From the NCBI RefSeq assembly GCF_030867145.1, contig NC_134427.1, positions 11,245,001-11,309,000 on the forward strand: a stretch of DNA of 64,000 nt, read 5' to 3'. A program made the translations under genes and the position numbers. The notes below the pieces were generated by a model. That model made no database searches. It was not told the DNA's origin and worked only from the letters and a program-made list of their open reading frames with translations. Shown here one piece after another: positions 1 to 12,310 of the stretch; positions within the stretch are counted from its first letter, which is position 1; every line of letters starts with the position of its first letter. The DNA is from Opisthocomus hoazin. Taxonomy: Eukaryota; Chordata; Aves; Opisthocomiformes; Opisthocomidae.

Positions 1-1428
1 GGTGACGTGAAATAGGGAAACATGGCACCCATTTTTAAAAAGGGTAGAAAGGAGGACCCTGGGCACTACCAACCTGTCAGCTTCTCCTCTGTGCCTGGGA
101 AGATCATGGAACAGATCCTCCTAGAAGCTATGCTAAGGCACATGGAGGACAGGGAGGTGAGTCATGACAGCCAGCGCGGCTTCCCCAAGTGCAAGTCCTG
201 CCTGACCAACATAGTGGCCTTCTACGACGGAGTGACTACATCAGTGGACAAGGGAACAGCTATTGATGTCATCTGTCTGGACTTCTGTAAGGCCTTTGAC
301 ATGATCCCCCACAACATTCTTCCCTTTGAATTGGACAGATAGGAATTTGATGGATGGACTGTTCGGTGGATGAGGAATTGGTTGGATGGTAGCATCCAGA
401 GGGCAGTGGTCAACAGCTCAATGTCCACATGGAGATCAGTGACAAGTGGTGTCCCTCAGGGGTCCGTACTGGGACCAGTGCTGTTTAATACCTTCATCAA
501 TGACAGCGTTTGCAGATGACACCAAGCTGAGTGGTGCGGTTGACATGTCTGAGGGACGGGATGCCCTCCAGAGGGACCTGGACGAGCTCAAGAAGCGGGC
601 CCATGTGAACCTCATGAGGTTCAACAAGGCCAAGTGCAAGGTCCTGCACCTGGGTCGGCGCAACCCCTACTATCAATACAGGCTGGGGGATGAAGGGATT
701 GAGAGCAGCCCTGCCGAGAAGGTCTTGGGGGTGCTGGTGGATGAAAAGTAAGATGTGAGCCAGCAGTGTGCACTCGCAGCCCAGAAGGCCAACTGTATCC
801 TAGGCTGCCCAAAAAGAAGTGTGGCCAGCAAGTGAAGGGAGGTGATTCTGCCCCTCTACTCCACTCTGGTGAGACCCCACCTGGAGTCCTGCATCCAGCT
901 CTGGAGCCCTCAGCACACGAAAGACATGGACCTGTTGGAGAGGGTCTGGATGAGGGCCATGTAGATGATCAGAGTGCTGGAGCACCTCTCCTATGCGGAA
1001 AGGCTGAGAGAGTTACGGTTGTCCAGCCTGGAGAAGGGAAGGCTGCAGGGAGACCTTATTGTGGCCTTTCAGTCCTTAAAGGGGGCCTATAAGAAAGATG
1101 GGGACAGACTTTTTAGCAGGGCCTGTTGTGATAGGACAAGGGGTAATGGTTTTAAACTAAAAGAGGGTAGATTTAGATTGGGTAGATTTAGATTAGACAT
1201 AAGGAAGAAATTTTTTACAATGAGGTTGGTGAAACACTGGCACAGGTCGCCCAGAAAGGTGGTAGATGCTGCATCCCTGGAAACTTTCAAGATCAGGTTG
1301 GATGGGGCGCTGAGCAACCTGATCTAGTTGAAGATGTCCTTGCCTGGGGGGTTGGACTAGATGCCCCTGCAGGGGGGTTGGACTAGATGACCTTTAAAGG
1401 TCCCTTCCAACTTAGACTATGCTATGAT
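1..1428 (+). mobile_element. CR1 LINE, 3' portion, truncated by window edge
   Basis: This is a non-LTR retrotransposon copy in sense orientation. The first 340 bases encode a recognisable part of the CR1 reverse transcriptase (a [12 protein letters not shown]-like motif near 28, then KSCLTN near 190 and LDFCKAFDM near 280). A stop at 340-342 and later frame changes break it. The FADD catalytic motif of the palm survives in another frame near 510. The thumb and C-terminal part can be followed in pieces to about 1320. The 3' UTR contains the usual GGACTAGATGACC box followed by TCCCTTCCAAC and a degenerate ATGCTATGATC tail. It is a dead copy, antisense to ZMYM3 and probably within one of its introns. 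Its 5' limit lies outside the window. Confidence 0.92.
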
Positions 1429-2282
1429 CAAGTCTTATGAAGTCTACAACTGTGAAAACTCTACAGCTACCCTACCAACACCATTTGTGATTTCAGTGAA
1501 GGATTACGTCAAGGATTTACTAAAACAAACAAAACCACCCCAAAAAAACCCAACACAAAAAACACAAGGGAAAAACAAACCCCCAAACCAAATGTTGTAA
1601 CTGCCAGTAACTAACCCTCTACCTCTAGATTCCCTACGTTTTCTCAGTTGCCCAAGGCACGTCCTGGCCTACGTTTCCCAGGTCTTCTTGGCTGCTGCTT
1701 TGCTCCTGGACAACTGTGCAAAACTAATATTCTTCCAGTTGCCTTTGAATACCACAAACATTTCACATATGCTGAAACTTAACATCAGAAGATTTAAATC
1801 CACCAGTCAAGCCTTTGAGGATGATTAAACATGAGGTATCCAGGCCTGCTGGCTGTAGATTTTTAGACAACACATCCCAGAAGGCTTAGGTTCCTTGGTG
1901 ATGCCTGGCTCAGAGGGCAGCTCTGCCCCTCTCCAACCCACTAGCAAGCACCCACTGCGCTTTGCTAGCTTGTGCTTTTGCTCATGCGCTTGTAAGGTTA
2001 CTACATCCCAAACCACTCATGCAGCACAGCTCTGCACTGCACTCCTGCTGGGCATCACCTGATAGACAAGAGTGAATTACAGCCCATCTTATCTCAATAA
2101 GGAAGGGGGAAATAGGGTCAAGACTGAGTTATTGGTAACTACAGTCACGGCAACTCTTGTGCTCCAGCAGAGACTTTCTAATGGATCCTCCCTGAGGAGC
2201 TTGAGGGAGGTGGAGCCTCTGCTAAGTGTGAAAGGAGTCATGAGCTCTATGGCCCAGCCCAGCATGAAGGATATTTCAGTAC
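1429..2282. other. ZMYM3 intron sequence, no gene seen
   Basis: Sequence between the CR1 copy and the last visible ZMYM3 exon. It begins with an A- and C-rich stretch (about 1515-1590) that may be simple sequence left after the CR1 tail. I looked on the minus strand for the next ZMYM3 zinc-finger exon, which should encode a HLSCHYCHSLF-like motif, and did not find it. The intron therefore probably runs off the left edge. Confidence 0.6.
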
Positions 2283-5200
2283 CTGGAATTTGGTCCAGCA
2301 GCTGGGGCTGCAGAACTGGTAGACAACCCGGTCTGTCTTGTTGTAATAGCAGGGTTCAGATAAACTCTTTCTGCAGAAGCTGCAGGGTCTAGGGGGACCT
2401 GATGAAACAGACAGGAATTGGTGAGGGCAGCAGCACAGGACGTGGGACTGGATTCTGAGGATGTCATGCAAGCTACTCACTCATCCTCAGTCTGTCAAGC
2501 TATTACCAAAAGTAAGGGACAAGAACCTCAGGAAACTAAGAGCACCAGATTCTGCTAGGACAGAAATGTTAAAACACGGATGGAAAGCAGAGTGGTTCAA
2601 GGAAGTGACACTGGCTCTACAGGAATTCGGACAAAACAGTCTGCAATACTTCCACCAGAGACCATACCCATTCCTGGACACCCTGGTACCCTGTGTAATG
2701 TAAAGGGCAATCCCAGCACAGTACAGCACTACAACTGCTTCTTGCATTCTCAAGAACAGCAATGTATGCTACACCTCAGTGTTAAGATATCTATGCTGCA
2801 AGGGTCCCTCCCTCTTGAAATCTCCTTTCACTTGTCTCACTGAACTCCTCCCCAGGCAAACGACGTGCCTTCTTTCCAGTCTCATCCATAAGCAGTAAAT
2901 AGTACCAAGAAAGGAGTTAGAGTGTAGAGGTGACTGATTCCCTATATGTAGGTGCTCTTACCAACCAAGCCTGACTGCTTCACTTTGTGGGAGGTAGTGC
3001 AGCAAATGGAGCAGAACAGGCCCATCTTGCCACTGCGATCCACGTTGGGCAGCATGTCAAAGTTCTTGCACAGCGTCTTACACCACATGCACGGGTAGAC
3101 CCGAGTGTTCTTCTGCAAACATAGAGCAGAACAGAGCTGCCAGGGAGACCATCACAGCTGGTGAGGTCCCAGCCTCATATCCCACTCCCCTACTGTATCC
3201 ACCATTGGGCAGCTCTCCTGCAGGGAACACCTCATGCCAGAGCCAGGCTCATAGTCTGCAGATTCAGGTGGTGGCAGCAAAAAAGGCTGCCTTCCGCACT
3301 TCACCTTCTTATTTCTAGGGTACTGTGGCAATCTCATCAAGACAGTTAAGTGAAGCCTGCTCAGGCCAGAGGAACATATCCAGCTAAGCTTTGGGGAGAC
3401 ACCCAAAAGAAGCCAGCCCATACTGACTGCATATACCAGTGTCGCTGCACAGTCAGCTTACTGAGTGCCTGACCCATGCTTCGGTGCAAGATGGGCCCCA
3501 TACAGAATAAATAAATGCTGTTTGCCACTTCAAAATTTCTCCATAGCAATTTCTTAAATGTTTTGTCAGCAATAAGAGGCCAAGGGGATTCGTCACCTGC
3601 TATTGCACAAAGTGCCCTGTGCCACACCGAGCAAAGGACTGGTGTGTCCACGGAGACCTCCCACCCCAGGCAGGTAACTCCACAAACCTTCTTGTAACTG
3701 TTGAGACAGGCAGAGTTGCAGAATCGTTTTTGCTGGCCTTCATGGAAGAGGTACTCCAGGGGCAAGCCCTTGTTGTAGATGTAAAGTCCACAGTTGTCAC
3801 AGCAGTTAGTTTTCAGCCCCTTGGTGGCCCGGAACTTGGTGAAGCAGGCATCGCTGCAGATGCGGTGAACCACGTTCCCATTGCTGACCTCATGCTGGAT
3901 CTGCAGAAACATCATTGCTGTCACTCCCCTAAAGCACCATGTGCCTCCTTCTGACATCTGTGTACCACTACTGCCTCAGTCCTTGGGATAGCGAGCTGTT
4001 ACACTAAAACTCGAGCAAGTGCCGTACTGGAAGCTGGTGTGGACTCCGGCTGGCCGCCCTCACCAAAAGTCAGCAGAGCAATTGGGAGAGCAGAGTGGCA
4101 GAAGCCATGAACTTCAGGGCAGGGAGAAGCAGAAGCCTTATTCCTTCTGCTGGGATAAGGGCTGGTTCACAGCAACTAGGAAGGACCTGGGAGTGAGCCC
4201 AAACCAGCTCCGGGGCTGAGGCCTCAGACCATGAGAACCTGGCAAACGCCCTGCGATGATCCCAGGCATGGCAAGGTGCTGCAGATCACAAGCACTTCAT
4301 CCAGGACATGGGAAGGACAAGGGATTTGTTTACCTCGCCAGGTTTGTGGCAGACGCTGCAGCGGCTGGTGTCCGAGGCATCTGCAGACTGAGGTGCTGGT
4401 CTGTGTTGCTGGGCCTCGTAGAGGGAGAGGCAGACAGAGGTGCAGAACTCGTGGAAAGAGCCACCTGAACCGATCTGGGCGACCACAGAGTCCTTGGTGT
4501 TCCAGATCTCCCTGGGGATCAAGAGGAGATATCTTAGTGCAGGGACACACCAGTCCTGCCACCGAAGCGACAGGAAGACACACTGCAATACATGGGACTT
4601 TCTGGTGTCCCAAAATGGTGGCAAGAACTCTCTCACAGCAGCTTCTGTCCCAGCCCAGAGGGGTGGTGCCTGAAGATGGAGCATGCTGGAGGTTGTTCTG
4701 AGAGGAGGCTGGGATATGGGGCATTAAGCCTAGGGACAGGCAGGGAAAGGCAATAATGTGAAGGGAGCAGGGAGGTGTAGGGAGCATGGGATACGTCGTG
4801 TGTGAAGGAAGACAAGGGGTAGCAGCTGGCAGTGGGCAGGAGTGATGTGGGTGAGTGGGAAGCATGAGGGTCACAGGAATGGGAATGGCAGGCAGAGCTG
4901 TGGGGCAGGTGAATAGGGTCACAAGCATGGGAGCACCGAGGAAAGGAGAGTGAACACACACTTTTTACAGAAGGTGCATATCTTCTTGCCAGGTGGTTTT
5001 TTTGAGAAGGTGGTGAGACATGAGCTGGAGCAGAAGAGCTGAGGGAGCCCTTTACGCTGGTAGGCAGTTTGGCCCTTCTGCAGTGGGGTCCGGCAGTTGG
5101 CACAAGTCATCTTGGTGACAGTAGAGCGGGCAGCTCGCTGAGCCATCTGAGTGCGTAAAGACATGCGAGTTGAGCGTCGGGTACGAAAAGGAACAAAATC

Positions 5201-8151
5201 CTCATCATTGGGATCATCCACCATTGCATCAGAGTCCTCATCAGACACTGGAACTGCAAAGCAGCAGAGAAAGATACACAGAAATCCCTCATTAGCAACT
5301 GAGACAGAGACCTCTGCCATGAGACACATGCTGAGGCTTTCTGGGGTCACCTTTCTGGAGTCCCTCTACATGTTTTGTACCTCTCTGGGTGGAATGATAA
5401 AGGGACCCTTAAAAAATACTCTGTTGGAACTGGAGATGAGTCAGCAGGTCTTTAAGCAAACTGGGCTTAAGTACAATTCCTCTCTGGGAAGTCATGATTT
5501 GCCAAGGTTGAGCAGAAGCCCAAAGTGTGAACATTTACAGCAAAAAACCCTCCAAGAACCTGTAGACCTTAAAGGGAACAAACTGGATCACCAGTCTCCA
5601 GCACAGGCTGCACAGACAGGCAATGAAGGAGCAATACACAAATACTAGGGAATGGCAGGGTGACACTCAACATCTCAAAGAACAAAGAATTCATGTACTT
5701 CTGCAGGAAAATCTCCAATCCCTCAAACAGTTTGCTGCCATAGAGACAGCCTCCTGGCTGAGGAGATGGAAGATGGATTTCCTGGGAACAACCCCAGAGT
5801 CTCATCCTATTACTTGGTGCTAGGTATCCACACACCACTGTGAAAATGCCACAGTCCTCTCTTCAACCTAAGTGCCCTGAGAAAGCAAGGCAAGTACCCC
5901 AGGATGAAGACTCACAGGGTGAAGAGACCTGTCCTCTGTGAGAGGAAAGTCAGCACAGAAGCTCCAGAGTTTCCACCTTACTCACACCATGAACCACCTG
6001 CCCACAACGGGACTGGGCCCAGCTCTCTGGCTGAAAACAGGCATTGGCCAGCCCTGGTTACTCACTGCTCTCAGAGGAGTTCACAGTTTCAGGCCTGGCA
6101 GTTTCTGATCTTCTGGCTCGTTCACTTCTTTTCTGCTCCTAGAAGACATTCAGAAAATACTTAGGCTAACCATCTGTTAGGACAACCATGGATCAATATC
6201 CCAGGTCATGGTGGAGTTCCAACTTCTGGGATCCACTTTCCCAGTAACTAGGCTGAAAACAGATAAAACTCCATGGATACCTGACCAGAGTTGTCAAGAT
6301 GGGGGAAAGGGGGAAGTAGGCTTATGAGAATGACATTCCAGCTGGGGGTAGCAGGGACACACTGAAGCCACATGACAGCACAGTGGCAATGCGCAGGGAT
6401 CACTCCATCACAGGAGACACGCAAACTCCTTCCCAGACAGGTGACGAGACAGCCAGTGTCCCTTATGGAGTTAGACAACAGCCAGTCACCCTCTACGCTC
6501 CTGTAGCATACGTACTTGACTGCATTCTCCTCACCTTCTCAGTTGGCAGCTCACTTCCCTTCCCAGACTGGCCTTCTCCTGGAACAGAAGCACAGAAGAA
6601 GCTTGCATCTAACATCTTGCTTTTCTCCAACAGAAGAAGATAGTTGTTCTTCAAATGCAACCACCCTTTGGGGTAATCTGCACATGAAGCCTCAGACAGT
6701 CCTGGCAGTGACCAGACACAGGAAAGTCCTAAACCCACCACCTACAGTTAGAGATCCAAACCCACAGCGTGGGAGGAGCCCTGTACGGAAGAGACCTCCC
6801 TGCATGGGAGAGGCATGCTGGGCAGTTACGTCCAACTGCTTCTGACTGAGACTGAGCATCTCCTGAGGATGGCCAGCCTGGGTAGAGAGACTTTGTCTAT
6901 TGGAAACGCCTTCTCCTGGTGACCCTCAGTTCCAGCAAAGACTCCAGTGATGAAAAGCATGAGCTAAGCTGATGTGCAGCCGCAGCTTTATCAGGGAAGC
7001 TCCTGGCTGACACAAGCATTGAAAACCAAAGCCAAAGCTACGAAAGCCAGAGCAAGAGCTCATGTGCACCAAGGGAGCAGCTTCCGGAGCATATTCCCTG
7101 TAAGCAAGATGCTTTACCCAAATCTAGCCCATCACCAGCATTGACAATTTCCATAGCAGGGGACAATGGGAAAAGCTGGAGTGCAAAACAGACTCCACCT
7201 TCAGCAATGTGCAGCAGGATGACCTCCTGAGCAAAAGGAAGCCATGTTCTGCAGAGCTCACAACCTACCTGCTCGTGATGAGGCTTCCTGTGCTTTCAGT
7301 ACATTACTTTCTTTAAGCGAGTTGTTCCCACTATCATCCCCTTCCCCTGTGTGGATTTCCTCTGTGGGCTCAGGGGGCAAAGCTGCAGTACCGTTGTCCG
7401 GGCTCAGTTCTACCTCTGCTTCCCCTGCCAGACCTTCCCTCTGCATGGGTGAGCTCTTCCTCGGTGCCTTCAACCTTGTCTTCTTTGTCTGTTTAAGACT
7501 GAGCTGTGGAGGGGGCACTGGTGGATTTGAGGACTGTGCTGTGATTTCTTCTGTGGTTGGGGCACTGCTGAGGTCTCCAGAGTCAGGAACAGGCTGTTGG
7601 GGCGATTCAGGGGCATTGTCATCAGATAGTGCAGGAATAGCAGCAGCACCATCTCCCTTTAGGTCCCCAGAATCATTTTTTGGTGCATCTTCCCCTTCTT
7701 TCCATGTTTCTGGAACAAGGGCTTCTCTAAAGAGGGCAGAGGAGTCCACTGGTCCATCCTCCACATCCTGGGTAGGATGTGCCTTATGCAGCCCACCCAG
7801 ACCCTCAGATTTACCTAGTTCCATCAAGTCAGCAGTTTTATCCAAGTCATCTAAGACATCAGGTTTCTCCAGCATATCCAAGACACTAGGTTTATCTAGA
7901 ACAACATCGTTTGATTTGTTTAGTTCAGACAGGCTGTCTGCTTTTACTACAACATCCAACTCCCCATCTGCAGTCATTTTCTTGGACGGATCCCAGTCAG
8001 GGGGCTGATGAACTGAAACTTCCTGGGTAGAAGCTGTTTGTGAGCCCAGGAGATCTTCCCCAAACTCCATGTCAGCAGGGAGATCACCAATAAGTGGTTT
8101 GTCAGGCAAGGACAGGGGGTCCAACGATCCCGAAAATTCACTGGAATTCAT
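2283..8151 (-). CDS. ZMYM3: ZMYM3 (zinc finger MYM-type 3), N-terminal half
   Basis: ZMYM3 is a nuclear protein of the MYM zinc-finger family, known as a component of LSD1/HDAC-containing corepressor complexes and implicated in DNA repair. Coding exons on the minus strand are 8151-7269, 6578-6535, 6138-6066, 5253-4962, 4511-4334, 3900-3688, 3112-2962 and 2398-2283. Phases join perfectly and give 650 codons; the human protein has about 1370. The start MNSSEF is chosen because the next residues (DPLSLPDKPL, GDLPADMEFGEDLL) match the family N-terminus. Residues 1 to about 330 are acidic and low in complexity, then comes the conserved SESIPVSDEDSDAMVDD segment. Six MYM fingers follow: MTCANCRTPL, CTFCKKEIWNTKDS, CSVCHKPGE, TNCCDNCGLYIYNK, YPCMWCKTLCKNFD and RPCSFCRKSLSEPCYYNK, each with a second Cys pair of the FCSxxC type. 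The remaining fingers, the proline-rich segment and the C-terminal domain lie beyond position 1. No stops or frameshifts interrupt the exons. Confidence 0.95.
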
Positions 8152-8165
8152 TTAGAAGATGGCAA
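8152..8165 (-). other. ZMYM3: ZMYM3 exon 2, 5' UTR part
   Basis: Fourteen bases lie between a clear acceptor on the minus strand (a CTCTCT-rich pyrimidine tract ending in TTTCCAG at 8166-8168) and the start codon at 8151-8149. The transcript therefore begins in at least one upstream non-coding exon, proposed below at 19094. Confidence 0.75.
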
Positions 8166-10854
8166 CTGGAAATGAGAGAGAGAGACTTGCAAGTTCATAA
8201 AAAGTAGTCTAACACAGCACCTGAATTCTCCACTTTTTTGAACACTGTTGGAGTAAAACAAGGCCCAGTAACACTGCTAGCCACAACCAGGATACCAGCA
8301 GGTCAATCACGTCTACTTGTGAGGTTACAGAACTCCAAAGCCGAACAGCTGGAGCAGGACACAGCAGTTCGGTATAGCAGACCTTTGGGAACTCTACAGC
8401 CTCCACACACCTCACCACAGCACCGCAAACGGAGTTACTTTTGCTAAATGACACAGCAGAGTATCAGAAATGACTCGACTACCAATTCAGGAGGCTTCAC
8501 ACAGCTGTTCCGTGGTGTTTAATACCCCTTCCCTGCCTTCCTCTCTCTCCCACCAAACCCAAACAATCTGGTTTGTCCTTTCTTCTGATGTGTTCTCGTG
8601 GAGCTAACACATCTTTTGTTTTTAAAATATCTCTTCTCTTAAACACAGAGGCAGAAAGAACTCCTTTACAGCTCTGTAGCTTGTGCCTTAAACAAGATAC
8701 AAAATGACAAGATGCATGAATTTTGTCAGAGGACAGATACAAACCATGTTACAGTATAACTACAGCTACAGCTCCAAAAATACGTGGGCTAATATTCAGA
8801 CACAGAACAATCGGAAAAGCTTAAGTTAGAACTAGGAGGAATTCTGGAGAACGGCAAGAAGAAAGGTGGTAAAGCCCATGATGTTAAAAGCAGTTATAAG
8901 AGGAAGAACAAGTAGCAAACTAGACACGAGCATGCAATGCAAAGTCTGGAAAACATACCAGTGTGACTTTGCAGGGCACAGACAGCACACTTGCCCAGGA
9001 AGATGAGATGCTGATCACGAACACTGGAGGGACAAAGTTACAGCCCAGCTCCTCCTGGTTGACATTATCATAAGACAGAAAGGGCAAAACTGATATGAGG
9101 CAAGTAAGCATTTACAGCAATATTGTCTAAAAATGAATTATACCCCCACAAAGATATAATGGTTGACAAACCTGAATAGGGAAAGGGAAAAGGAGCTGGA
9201 GTCTACAAGTGGTGAAGCAAAGTAAGACTTGAAGTAGCATCACGTTCCCAAAACATGCTGTAAGTAGACACCACAAGGAAGTACTAGAATCAAAAGATGT
9301 GGCACCAACCTATCCCCTACTATTAGAGTCATTCTAATTCTAAATTTGGCACTGTTTTAAGCCCTGAAGCAGCAGATTCAGTATTCCTGTTTATTGGGGC
9401 TTACTACGGGCATAACCCATCTATATCAATGAAGGAAGAATCCTGAAATAATTTCAGTGGTGATAGATGATTAATTCTTCCTTTACATTCTTCTCGCTGA
9501 AAGGATAACCAAGTCTAACTCACAGACTGTTTACTCAGAACTAAACAGGACATATTTGGACAGAGAACGTACCCAACTTCTGAAATTCATTTAAGCAGGA
9601 GTTTAGGGCATCATACCTGACAGCTGGAGTTCAAAGTCACAGCATCCTTATTTTATCTAAAAACACAGCCACATTTTCTGTTTCAGGGCAGATACGCGCT
9701 GTTCCCACAATCACAAACAGAAACTACAGAAGATGTAATCTTCAGAGATGCTCATCAGGTTTCACCACTAAAGACTTCGGTGATTCCATTCACTTCTTTA
9801 GTTACAGAGCAGCCAAAGCTTCTATAATGAGCTAATTCCAGAGCAATACAGAATCTAATACATGTTTTAGGGTGGCTGACAGAAAGAACAAAGTGAAATA
9901 GAAAGACATCTGAAAGAAAGTTCATAAGGATTTGAAGCAGGTGAGAACCCTCCCAACACGATAAATACAGTTTTTCTGCTGCTCGGAGTACAAACAATGC
10001 CTCCTTCTCAGAGATGTCCCCCACCTGGATTTCCAGACAGATAGCAGACCTTATAACAATAAGCAGCAGAAAGGTCAAGCCACTCGGATGAATAAGGAAA
10101 GTTTATTTATAGGTATACTTCACAGGACTAACATACTCCTCAAATTCACCTTCGGACACTTTGCACAAGTCTGCAATGAACCACAGTGGTGATTCTCTGA
10201 CAGTATTTGCCACTTTCAGCTGTCCTAATCTTTGCTTGGTAGAAACAGACCCTGGGAACAATTTTGGAGCATAAGAAATCCATTTGGGCATTCCTTCACA
10301 GAGGATAATGCAAGCAATAGTTAATTTATGAACTTGCTGTGCTACTCGTGCTCTACAAATAGATCAAAACCATCTGGTTTCAATAGTGCATACTTTAACA
10401 CTGCTTTCAAGCTTTGGGTGCAAGAGCATTACGATGCAAGGCAAGACTCTGACAAACTTAATGGTGACAACATTGACCAACAAAATGGTCTTAAAGATTT
10501 CTGCAAATTGAGTCAACTCCAAAGTATTGGTGTGTGGTTGGGATAGCTACACAGATCTGTCTGAAGACCCAACAGTCCGCAGTAAGGCCACTCACTTGCA
10601 TATTCTGGTTGGAAGCATGGCACTTGCCCTGTGTGTTCAAGGTCCTGTCCACTTTCACCAGCTCTGTTGAATCCCCCCAGCAGAACAGCTCACATGTTCT
10701 GGAGAATGACCCAAAACTTCTTCTTCGGATGTGCAAAGCTAAGGACTGCTGCAGTCAGTCAAACAAAATGAACATGTATTCAAATTCTCCATTCCTATTC
10801 ACACCAACAATGGATACCTGGGGAAGAAGTATAAGAAACATAACTAACAGGATG

Positions 10855-12310
10855 TTCCTCTTCAGCACATCCTTCGGCACAGTGCCTGAGGACTGGAGAA
10901 AAGCCAATGTCACTCCAGTCTTCAGAATGGACAAGCAGGAAGACCCAGGGGGGTCCTGGCCAGCCTCACCTCCATCCCCGGAGAGGTGATGGAGCAGCTC
11001 ATTCTGGATGTCAGCTTTAAGCAAGTGGAGGAAAAGAAGATGATCAGGAGTAGTCAGCATAGATTCATCAAGGGGAAATCATGCTTGACCAGTCTGATAG
11101 CTTTCTATGATGGCACGACTGGCTGGTCAGATGAGGAGAGAGCAGTGGATGTTGTCTACCTAGACTTCAGCAAGGCTTTTGACACTGTCTCCCATAACAT
11201 CCTCCTAGGGAAGCTCAGGAAGTGTGGGTGAGATGAGTGGTCAGTGAGGTGGATTGAGAACTGGCTGAATGGCAGAGCTCAAAGGGTTGTCATCAGCAGC
11301 GCAGTCTCGTTGGAGACCTGTAACTAGTGGTGTCCCCCAGGGGTCAGTACTGGGCTCAGTCTTGTTTAATTTCTTCATCAATGACCTGGATGAAGAGTTA
11401 GAATGTACCCTCAGCAAGTCTGCTGATGGCACAAAACTGGAAGGGGTGGCTGATACACCAGCAGGCTGTGTTGCCATCCAGCGAGACCTGGACAGGCTGG
11501 AGAGTTGGGCAGAGAGGAACCTGATGAGGTTCAATTAGGGCAAGTGCAGGGTCCTGCACCTGGGAAGGAACAACCTCATGCATCAGTACAGGCTCGGGGC
11601 TGACGTGCTGGAGAGCAGCTCTGCGGAGAGGGACCTGTGTGTCCTGGTGGATGACAAGTTGACCATGAGCCAGCAGTGTGCCCTGGCTGCCAAGAAGGCC
11701 AATGGTATCCAGGGGTGCATTAAGAAGAGTGAGGCCAGCAGGGCAAGGGAGGTTCTCCTTCCCCTCTACACTGCCCTAGTGAGGCCCCATCTGGAGTACT
11801 GTGTCCAGTTCTGGGCTCCCCAGTTTGAGAAAGATGAGGAACTACTGGAGACAGTCCAGTGGAGGGCTACGAGGATGATGAGGGGACTGGAGCATCTCTC
11901 CTACGAGTAAAGACTGAGGGAGCTGGGCTTGTTCAGCCTGAAGAAGTGAAGGCTGAGAGGGGACATTATAAATGCTTATAAATATCTTAGGGGCGGGTGT
12001 CAAGAGGATGGGGCCAAGCTCTTTTCGGTGGTGCCCAGTGACAGGACAAGGGGCAACGGGCACAAACTGAAGCACAGGAAGTTCCATCTGAATCTGAGGA
12101 AGAACTTCTTCACTCTGAAGGTGACAAAGCACTGGAACAGGTTGCCCGAACAGGTTGCCCAGAGGCGTTGTGGAGTCTCCTTCTCCGGAGATATTCAAGA
12201 CCCGCCTGGACAAGGTCCTGTGCAGCCTGCTGTAGGTGACCCTGCTTTGGCAGGGGGTTGGACTAGATGACCCACAGAGATCCCTTCCAACGCCTATGAT
12301 TCTATGATCC
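10855..12310 (+). mobile_element. CR1 LINE, decayed 3' half
   Basis: Sense-oriented CR1 retrotransposon copy, antisense to ZMYM3. Conceptual translation shows the reverse-transcriptase fingers (VPEDWRKANVTPVF near 10890), KGKSCLTSLIAFYDG (11070-11115), YLDFSKAFDTVSHNI (11158-11202) and [14 protein letters not shown] (11329-11370). The C-terminal [16 protein letters not shown] segment follows near 11600. The palm catalytic motif, normally FADD, reads SADG near 11420, so the second aspartate is lost. Several stops and frame changes break the ORF. The end is canonical: GGACTAGATGACC, TCCCTTCCAACG and two ATTCTATGAT-like units ending near 12310. The 5' limit is approximate. Confidence 0.93.

Noticed and set aside
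1429-2282. Further ZMYM3 zinc-finger exon
   Set aside because: No minus-strand segment encodes the expected HLSCHYCHSLF-type finger between splice signals. It must lie off the left edge.
7244-8008. Plus-strand open frame of 254 codons
   Set aside because: It is antisense to the large ZMYM3 coding exon, whose minus-strand reading matches a known protein.
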